Positions 1 to 4,460 of a stretch of DNA of 5,419 nucleotides are shown here, one piece after another (positions within the stretch are counted from its first letter, which is position 1; each line of letters starts with the position of its first letter). The stretch lies in the NCBI GenBank assembly GCA_021847625.1, contig JAJZQK010000288.1, positions 1 to 5,419 of the forward strand. Reading direction: 5' to 3'. The position numbers and the translations under genes were made by a program. Source of the stretch: Chloroflexota bacterium (lineage in GTDB: Bacteria; Chloroflexota; FW602-bin22; JAMCYS01). The notes beneath the pieces are model-generated. The model was not told the DNA's origin, made no database searches, and saw nothing but the letters and a program-made list of their open reading frames with translations.

Positions 1-175
1 CAGCGGCGAAGAGCTCGCCGGCCGTGCCGCTGGTGAGGCCGCGCCCGCCGGCCGCGTTCTCGCCGTTGCAGACCACAAAGTCGATATTCTGGGAGCGGCG
101 CAGGTCAGGCAGGAGGGCGCTGACGGCCAGCCGGCCAGGGCGGCCAACCACATCGCCGATCATCAATACTCGCAT
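1..175 (-). CDS. ymdB: YmdB-family metallophosphoesterase, N-terminal part (cut by window edge)
   Basis: The first 58 codons of a calcineurin-like phosphoesterase of the YmdB type, a cytosolic, metal-dependent phosphodiesterase that hydrolyses cyclic nucleotides such as 2',3'-cAMP and in Bacillus influences biofilm and motility decisions. Seen directly: the protein opens MRVLMIGDVVGRPGR and contains VVCNGENAAGG. Asp8, Glu39 and Asn40 fall at the positions of the known metal-binding and catalytic residues. The ATG at 173-175 is chosen because the family begins right at this first beta strand. No Shine-Dalgarno sequence is visible before it. It lies 138 bases downstream of the rny stop on the same strand, the usual rny-ymdB order. 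That gap has no terminator with a T run and no clear promoter, so co-transcription is likely (inference). The C-terminal three quarters, including the His ligands, lie outside the window. Confidence 0.93.
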   Translation of the reverse strand, partial: MRVLMIGDVVGRPGRLAVSALLPDLRRSQNIDFVVCNGENAAGGRGLTSGTAGELFAA

Positions 176-313
176 ATTCGGACACAAAGGGGGGCGGTCA
201 CGCCACCACGCCGTCCGTCCACCCCGTCGCTAGTAAATACACGCCGCGGCGCGCACCAGGGACGTCAGGCGACGAGCCGGCAGCGGGCGCTCCGCCCCCA
301 ACTCCTTCGGAAC

Positions 314-1849
314 TTACTTCGCGTAATCGACCGCGCGCGTTTCCCGCACTACGGTCACTTTGATCTGGCCGGGATACTCGAGCGTGTCCTCGATCTTCTT
401 GACGATGTCGCGCGCCAGGCGCACGGCGAAGAGGTCGTCCACCTCTTCAGGCTTGACGATGATGCGCACTTCACGCCCCGCCTGGATGGCGAACGATTTT
501 TCCACGCCCGCAAACGAGTTGGCGATGTTCTCCAGCGCCTCCAGACGCTTGATGTAGTTCTGCACCGTTTCGCGCCGGGCGCCGGGGCGGGCGCCGGAGA
601 TGGCGTCGGCCGCCTGCACGAGGATCGCCTCCATGGTTTGTGGCTCCTCCTCGTCGGCGTGGTGGGCAGCCACCGCGTGCACCACCTTGGTCGAGCGGCC
701 GAAACGCTTCACCAGGTCAGCGCCGATCAGCGCGTGCGGCCCTTCCACCTCGTGGTCGACCGCCTTGCCGATGTCGTGCAGCAGGCCGGCGGTGCGGGTC
801 GTAAGCACGTCGGCGTCGAGCTCCGCGGCCATCGTAGAGGCCAACAAAGCCACCTCGATGGAGTGCAGCAGCACGTTCTGGCCGTAGCTCGTGCGGAACT
901 TGAGCCGGCCGAGGAGACGGATCAGTTCGGGATGCAGGCCGTGCACGTTGGCGGTGAAGGATGCCTGCTCGCCTTCTTCCCGGATAATGCCGTCGACTTC
1001 TTGCCGGGCCTTCTGCACCACTTCCTCGATGCGCGCGGGGTGGATGCGGCCGTCGAGGATCAGCTTGTTGAGGGCAACGCGCGCCACCTCACGGCGTACC
1101 GGGTCGAAGCCGGAAAGAGTCACCGCATCGGGCGTGTCGTCGATAATCAGGTCGACGCCCGTCGCCGATTCGAGAGCGCGGATGTTGCGACCCTCGCGGC
1201 CAATAATACGGCCCTTCATTTCGTCGCTAGGCAGGGGCACCACCGAAACGGTGGTCTCGGCCACCTGATCGGCGGCGCAGCGCTGGATGGCGAGCGCGAC
1301 GATACTGCGCGCGCGCCGGTCGGCCTCCGCCTTAGCCTCGTGTTCGATTTCACGCACTCGGCGTTGGGCATCCTGCTTGACTTCCTCTTCGATGTCGAGC
1401 AGCAGGGTTTCCCGCGCCTCTGCCTGGGTGAGGCCGGAAATGCGCTCCAGCTCCAGCCTTTGCAGCTTCTTCAGGCCCTCGGCCTCCGAGCGGATGGCCT
1501 CGATATCCTTCTCACGTTGTTGGATGGCGCGTTCGCGCCGTTCCGTGCTTTCGACCTTACGGTCTAGGTTCTCTTCTCGCTGTTGCAGTCTCCGTTCCTG
1601 CCGCTGTAGGTCGGCCCGCCGCTCGCGCAGCTCCGCCTCCACCGCATTCCGCAGCCGCAGGGCCTCGTCTTTGGCCTCGAGCAGTAGCTCCTTCTGTTTC
1701 GCCGTGGCGTCGGCCACTAGGCGAGCCGCATTTTCCTCGGCTGCCTTGGCTTGATCACGCAGAGCGATTTGCCGGAAATAGAAGCCAAAAACGAAGGCAA
1801 TGACGGAGACCACGGCGCTGACCAATAGGGTCTGTACGACTTGGTCCAT
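314..1849 (-). CDS. rny: Ribonuclease Y, membrane-anchored mRNA-decay endoribonuclease
   Basis: RNase Y starts bulk mRNA decay by endonucleolytic cleavage from the inner face of the membrane. The 511-residue protein is of usual family length and has every expected part. A membrane helix spans about residues 6-25. A long, highly charged coiled coil rich in Arg, Glu and Gln spans about 32-190. A KH RNA-binding domain follows (about 200-265) with the GREG loop at 217-220 and [19 protein letters not shown] around it. The HD hydrolase domain has His329, the His358-Asp359 pair in LLHDIGKA, the AHHADEE motif near 395-401 and Asp415. The C-terminal tail includes [20 protein letters not shown], typical of the family. 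The ATG at 1847-1849 is supported by AGAGGGG three bases upstream and by the family N-terminus. Nothing suggests damage. Its own promoter lies about 120 bases upstream, with a structured leader between. The downstream neighbour is ymdB. Confidence 0.98.
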   Translation of the reverse strand: MDQVVQTLLVSAVVSVIAFVFGFYFRQIALRDQAKAAEENAARLVADATAKQKELLLEAKDEALRLRNAVEAELRERRADLQRQERRLQQREENLDRKVESTERRERAIQQREKDIEAIRSEAEGLKKLQRLELERISGLTQAEARETLLLDIEEEVKQDAQRRVREIEHEAKAEADRRARSIVALAIQRCAADQVAETTVSVVPLPSDEMKGRIIGREGRNIRALESATGVDLIIDDTPDAVTLSGFDPVRREVARVALNKLILDGRIHPARIEEVVQKARQEVDGIIREEGEQASFTANVHGLHPELIRLLGRLKFRTSYGQNVLLHSIEVALLASTMAAELDADVLTTRTAGLLHDIGKAVDHEVEGPHALIGADLVKRFGRSTKVVHAVAAHHADEEEPQTMEAILVQAADAISGARPGARRETVQNYIKRLEALENIANSFAGVEKSFAIQAGREVRIIVKPEEVDDLFAVRLARDIVKKIEDTLEYPGQIKVTVVRETRAVDYAK

Positions 1850-1852
1850 GGT

Positions 1853-1871
1853 CCCCTCTGCCTTTCAGGGG
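1853..1871 (-). promoter_or_regulatory. Hairpin pairing the rny Shine-Dalgarno sequence
   Basis: On the mRNA strand CCCCT (1871-1867) is exactly complementary to AGGGG (1857-1853), with a 9-base loop. AGGGG is the core of the only ribosome-binding sequence before the rny ATG (AGAGGGG, 1859-1853). When the stem forms, the Shine-Dalgarno sequence is paired. The stem shares base 1871 with the larger hairpin just 5' of it, so the two would stack end to end or compete for that base. The pairing is seen in the sequence; a role in limiting rny translation is inference. Confidence 0.5.
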
Positions 1872-1907
1872 CAAACCGCACGCCTATCGGGCGCCAGTGC
1901 GGTTTGC
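1871..1907 (-). promoter_or_regulatory. 11-bp perfect stem-loop in the rny leader
   Basis: GCAAACCGCAC at 1871-1881 and GTGCGGTTTGC at 1897-1907 are exact reverse complements, with a 15-base loop in which GCC/GGC could pair further. On the mRNA strand the hairpin ends about 20 bases before the rny start codon. No T run follows on either strand, so it does not look like an intrinsic terminator. It is more likely a leader structure affecting stability or translation (inference). The stop codon of a small upstream ORF lies in its loop. Confidence 0.7.
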
Positions 1908-1937
1908 CTGATTTGGGTTCGTCGAATTGTTAAACAT
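1884..1937 (-). CDS. Possible 17-codon leader peptide upstream of rny
   Basis: A short ORF inside the predicted rny transcript encodes MFNNSTNPNQANRTGAR. GGTGA (1944-1948) lies 6 bases before its ATG and matches part of the Shine-Dalgarno complement of 16S rRNA, but it is buried in the 3' arm of the 5'-terminal hairpin. Five of 17 residues are Asn. The TAG (1884-1886) falls in the loop of the 11-bp stem, so a terminating ribosome would cover and melt that stem, about 25 bases before the rny Shine-Dalgarno sequence. This geometry resembles leader-peptide control. The Asn richness may simply reflect an AT-rich linker, and an ORF this short can arise by chance, so I hold it as a candidate only. 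Confidence 0.28.
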   Translation of the reverse strand: MFNNSTNPNQANRTGAR

Positions 1938-1944
1938 GAAACTT

Positions 1945-1959
1945 CACCGCCAGGCGGTG
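1945..1959 (-). promoter_or_regulatory. Hairpin at the predicted 5' end of the rny mRNA
   Basis: CACCGCC and GGCGGTG flank a single central base, giving a 15-base perfect inverted repeat that could fold as a 5- to 6-bp GC-rich stem with a small loop. It begins only about 3-5 bases after the transcription start predicted from the promoter (about 1962-1964). A 5'-terminal stem commonly protects an mRNA from 5'-end-dependent decay. As DNA, the same repeat could be an operator just downstream of the start site. The role is inferred. Confidence 0.5.
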
Positions 1960-1969
1960 CTCCCGCCCA

Positions 1970-1999
1970 ATCATAACCAGTACCCGGGGGAGGTGTCAA
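1970..1999 (-). promoter_or_regulatory. Sigma-70-type promoter for rny (and probably ymdB)
   Basis: On the minus strand a perfect -35 box TTGACA (1999-1994) is followed after 18 bases by TATGAT (1975-1970), a five-of-six match to the -10 consensus. Transcription would start near 1962-1964 and give a leader of about 113 nt before the rny ATG. It is the best promoter match in the window and points straight at rny. It lies about 64 bases from the insertion-sequence end, so the IS did not disrupt the core promoter. Confidence 0.75.
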
Positions 2000-2002
2000 G
2001 CA

Positions 2003-2014
2003 GAGCCGCGGCTC
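2003..2014. promoter_or_regulatory. Perfect 12-bp palindrome abutting the rny -35 box
   Basis: GAGCCGCGGCTC is its own reverse complement. Its centre is about 45 bases upstream of the predicted rny start site and its edge is three bases from the -35 box. That is a normal place for an activator or a repressor dimer. No T run follows, so it is not an obvious terminator. Palindromes of this length are not rare in GC-rich DNA, so function is unproven. Confidence 0.3.
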
Positions 2015-2062
2015 CCAAAGAGAGCTAGCAGGCAAGCCCCAACGGCTGGTCGGTCCGCGAGA

Positions 2063-2086
2063 CTCAGCTGACAGGAGTTACGCGGT
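2063..2086 (+). repeat. Left terminal inverted repeat of the IS
   Basis: Reading inward, ACAGGAGTTACGCGGT (2071-2086) matches the right end ACAGGACTTACGCGGT with one mismatch. The match continues outward less exactly as CTCAG in both ends, with CTG here against TA at the right. The stop codon of the transposase C-terminal frame (TAA on the minus strand, 2078-2080) lies within this repeat. Confidence 0.8.
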
Positions 2087-2802
2087 CGCTCTGAGATGAG
2101 GTGGGCATGCCTTGAGTGGGGCGGGTGGAGACCCGTGATTGCGAGCAACCTCCAACTGCCAGCGCTCTTTGACCGAGCCCACCGTCTCCTCTAGATCGAC
2201 TCGCGGCATCCGCGGTACGACAAAGGACAGTCAGGAGGACAAGACCAACGTGGCGCACCATCGCCTGGTCTACCCAGCACTGGCAAGCCTCCAAACCGGC
2301 AGACTGCTTTGTGTCGCGAAAGATCGTCTCGATGCTCCATCTGATCCGCTTGCGTACAACCAAGGCCGTCAGATCGGCCCCCGGGTCATTAGAGCAGGAC
2401 CACGACGTGCGGTCCGTAAACCTTGCGCTTCTTGGCGAAGGAGTAGGTCCACCCGGCCCAGGGCAGCCGCTTAGCGAAGGCCTTCTCGACCGCAACGTCA
2501 TCGAGGCACAGGTAGCCCAACGGTTGGCGCTTGGCCCAAGCGATCAGCAGCGCCATCAAGGCCCGCGTCGAGAACGGCATCAAACGCGGCAGGCGGTTGA
2601 GGGCATCGTGACAGTGAGCCGCCGGGAAGCGTGTGAGGCGTGTCCGCGTCTGGCGCACGTCGAGCAGGATCAAGCCGGTCACATAGAGGCCCACCAGGAC
2701 CGCGGTAGTCGGGCTGCCGATCTCAGCCAAGCCGAGACGGTGCAAGACGATTGCCACCTGAGCATAGAGACCACGTGTGGTACGATAGAGCCGAGACGCC
2801 AC
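2078..2802 (-). pseudogene. DDE transposase remnant, IS4/IS701-like, core deleted and frameshifted
   Basis: Three pieces of one transposase lie in three different frames. Piece one (2802-2392) starts at a GTG with GGAGG eight bases upstream. It encodes 137 residues with the first catalytic aspartate in LCLDDVAVEK (Asp101 or Asp102) and ends YGPHVVVLL followed by TAA. Piece two (about 2391-2230) runs SNDPGADL into RWSIETIFRDTKQSAGLEACQC, the region with the catalytic glutamate. Piece three (about 2230-2078) encodes FVVPRMPRVDLEETVGSVKERWQ and ends in PPHLRATA, stopping within the left inverted repeat. Family members have roughly 110-150 residues between pieces one and two, including the second aspartate; here they are joined directly. 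A second frameshift near 2222-2230 separates pieces two and three. The product cannot be an active transposase. The C-terminal piece is assigned by its position and sense, so it is a little less certain. Confidence 0.85.
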
Positions 2803-2899
2803 GAGGGAAACCTCCGTCGGGAACAGATTGGTGTAGCAACCGCATTGTACCCGACCGTGGCGTCTCTCTTATTCAATTGTTAAGGCCGGTGGACATCCC

Positions 2900-2922
2900 A
2901 CCGCGTAAGTCCTGTTACTGAG
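2900..2922 (-). repeat. Right terminal inverted repeat of the IS
   Basis: Reading inward on the minus strand, ACAGGACTTACGCGGT (2915-2900) pairs with the left end at 15 of 16 positions. CTCAG lies further out in both repeats, with a one-base length difference between. It sits about 98 bases upstream of the transposase start and 60 bases from the stop of the RsbR-like gene. Confidence 0.8.
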
Positions 2923-2982
2923 ATGCCTTTATCTGCCATGAGGCCCTCACTTGGCACTGCGACCGTGGAGGCGCAGCGGATT

Positions 2983-3854
2983 CTACCGGCTTCTTTCCTT
3001 GGGGACCACCTGGAGGTTCAGCAGATCCAGAGCCACGCGTAGCCCGGCGGCCAGAGACGAGCGCGTCGTGACACCCGATAGATCGACCCCCAGGTGGACG
3101 AGAGTCTGGGCAATAGTGGGGCGGATGCCCGTCAGGACCACCTGCGCGCCCAGCAAGCGAACTGCCGCAACGGTTTCGATGAGATGCCGGGCGGTCTGGG
3201 TGTCGACTCCCGGCACCCCCGTAATGTCCATCAGGGCCACGGTCGATCTGGTATCCACAATGCGCTGCAGTAGCTGCTCCATGATCTGCTGCGTGCGCTG
3301 GCTGTCCAAAGTGCCGATGAGAGGAATGGCGACGACGCCATCCCAGATCTGGACCACCGGCGTTGAGATGGTCAGTATCTCCTCGGCCTGCTTCCGCACC
3401 ATCTCCTCAGCCGCGAGGCGAGCATCCTCGGCCTTCACCCGGTCGCTGACGTCCCAGCGGATACCGAGGAGGACGGTCACCGTCCCCTCCTCATCCTTGA
3501 GCGGAATCTTCATAATCTGGGAGGCGCGCTGCTCCCCGTTCTCGGTGTACCTCTCCGTGATCGAGACGGGAACGGTGCCGGCCATGACGTTGATGTCGTC
3601 CGCTCGGTGTTTCTCCGCCAAGTCCCTTGGGTAGAGGTCAAAATCGTTCTTCCCTAAGATTTCATCAGGCGTCTGACCAAAGCCGGTCGCGTAGTTCTTG
3701 TTGCACAACACGTACGCCGAGTCCTTGTTCTTGGCGAAGACCTTCTGGGGAGATTGTCGAGGAGCAGCCGGACCTGATCCTCCGCCGTCAGAGGTCCGGC
3801 GCCTACACCACCTTGCTTCTGGTCCGTCGCCTTGCGCTCCAGGTTCGCCGACAT
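2983..3854 (-). CDS. RsbR-type PAS-STAS stressosome protein, frameshifted
   Basis: RsbR proteins form stressosomes with RsbS, sense a signal through the N-terminal domain and control release of the kinase RsbT. Restoring one base gives a 290-residue protein: a short variable start, a PAS domain (about 30-140: LLLDNLP, VFAKNKDSAYVLCNKNYA, GKNDFDLYPRDLAEK), a linker helix (about 140-162) and a STAS domain (about 163-280: STPVVQIWDGVVAIPLIGTL, DITGVPGVDTQTARHL, VILTGI-like VVLTGIRP, LGVDLSGVTTR). Thr219 in GVDT sits where STAS proteins carry the phosphorylated Ser/Thr. The ATG at 3852-3854 is chosen for GGAGG seven bases upstream and for the coding match. The start frame breaks at CTCCCCAG (3747-3750): adding one C to the four-C run joins LLLDNLP to QKVFAK. 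This is either a real mutation, a slippage site or a sequencing error. A longer open frame extends upstream to 3999 in the second frame, but it lacks this start signal and looks non-coding. No rsbS or rsbT is in view. Confidence 0.87.
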
Positions 3855-3861
3855 TACCGGT

Positions 3862-3866
3862 CCTCC
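3862..3866 (-). promoter_or_regulatory. Shine-Dalgarno sequence fixing the start of the RsbR-like gene
   Basis: GGAGG on the minus strand lies seven bases before the ATG at 3852-3854, which opens MSANLERKATDQ. This is decisive for choosing this start rather than one in the frame that carries most of the protein. In that other frame the sequence upstream of the PAS domain does not resemble a protein of this family. Confidence 0.7.
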
Positions 3867-4224
3867 CTTGTGTGTTTTCAAAACGCCGGTCCGGAGAGGC
3901 GATTGCCAAGCCAGCCTTCGGATGCCTACCCTTGGGCACGAAACCAAGGCTACGAATGTCTCGCAAATGCCTCAGTCTATCGACTGTCGCTGCCTCCACT
4001 CTGGTGCCTTAGGCGATAAGACCCCCTGTCTCACTATGTGACGTCGTTAGAATCCAGATCATTAAAAGTGCGAATAATAGCACAGGGAAGGGGTTTAGCC
4101 CAGGATCACGACGGTCGTCAGGTCGGGCCCTCGGTCGGCAGCATTGTAACCTATCAGTAGCTACATTGTGTGTGCCTACCATTGGGGCCCAGGGCTGTGA
4201 CCGTGGTGTACCCTCCTTGGGACA

Positions 4225-4253
4225 TTGTCTGCAATCGCTTGATTGGCTACAAT
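4225..4253 (+). promoter_or_regulatory. Candidate promoter for the exported repeat protein
   Basis: TTGTCT (4225-4230, four of six to the -35 consensus) and TACAAT (4248-4253, five of six to the -10) are 17 bases apart, in an AT-richer patch. Transcription would start near 4260, leaving a leader of about 200 nt before the ATG at 4461. Spacing and position are good, but the -35 is only fair. Confidence 0.42.
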
Positions 4254-4460
4254 ACAAATAGTGAGCGTATGTACTTGGCGCACTCGGGCCGGATACGAAG
4301 CCATTGGCAGCGTAGCCGCCGGTCTGGCGTCGGTGCAGACGAGAACGAGAAGGGCATTGAGTATTCGGGGCGGGTAGGGCCAGGCCGGCTGCTGCCGCCG
4401 AGTGGCAGATGCTGGCGGGGTATCTGGTTGTGGCCGTTCCACCCGCCGAGGGAGGGCGCG

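Larger units (their letters stand above)
2063..2922 (-). mobile_element. Internally deleted insertion sequence, IS4/IS701-like
   Basis: An 860-base element bounded by imperfect terminal inverted repeats (2063-2086 and 2900-2922) and filled by remains of one DDE transposase read on the minus strand. The transposase stop codon lies inside the left repeat, which marks the true end of the element. Intact relatives are usually about 1.2-1.4 kb, so several hundred bases are missing, in line with the break in the transposase core. I see no clean target-site duplication. CTGA occurs at 2068-2071 and 2918-2921 but overlaps the tip of the left repeat, and CTCAG/CTGAG beyond the ends is an inverted rather than a direct match. 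It cannot transpose by itself but could be moved in trans if a full-length copy exists elsewhere. Family assignment rests on protein motifs and is moderately sure. Confidence 0.82.
3855..4460. other. Divergent intergenic region, no gene recognised
   Basis: About 600 bases separate the RsbR-like start (minus) from the exported-protein start (plus). Parts of it (about 4030-4260) are clearly less GC-rich than the flanks. Short open frames exist on both strands, but none has a recognisable protein, a good start signal or composition like the neighbours. It holds a candidate plus-strand promoter at 4225-4253, an AT-rich palindrome GTTTTCAAAAC at 3874-3884 and the two ribosome-binding sites at its edges. 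I found no convincing minus-strand promoter for the RsbR-like gene, and no tRNA or riboswitch that I recognise. Confidence 0.6.

Noticed and set aside
285..297. GGGCG-CTC-CGCCC hairpin downstream of rny as a terminator.
   Set aside because: The stem is only 5 bp with no T run on either strand; such short stems are common in GC-rich DNA.
638..1567. A 309-codon open frame on the plus strand antisense to rny.
   Set aside because: It lies fully inside the intact RNase Y gene; long antisense frames are expected in GC-rich genes with this codon bias. Its translation resembles no protein I know.
1871..1907. The 11-bp stem as an intrinsic terminator.
   Set aside because: No run of T follows on either strand, and on the minus strand it lies between a strong promoter and the rny start.
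2311..2883. A 190-codon plus-strand open frame.
   Set aside because: It is opposite the transposase remnant, whose DDE motifs and stop in the inverted repeat fix the coding strand as minus.
2939..2949. TGAGGCCCTCA palindrome downstream of the RsbR-like gene as a terminator.
   Set aside because: The stem is short and no T run follows on the minus strand.
3855..3999. N-terminal extension of the RsbR-like protein in the frame that carries most of the PAS domain.
   Set aside because: The GGAGG-ATG start and LLLDNLP PAS motif are in the other frame; the extension has no Shine-Dalgarno sequence and no family-like sequence.
4009..4257. An 82-codon minus-strand open frame with a hydrophobic stretch near its end.
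   Set aside because: It has no ribosome-binding site and no recognisable similarity, and it overlaps the candidate plus-strand promoter; it is probably chance.
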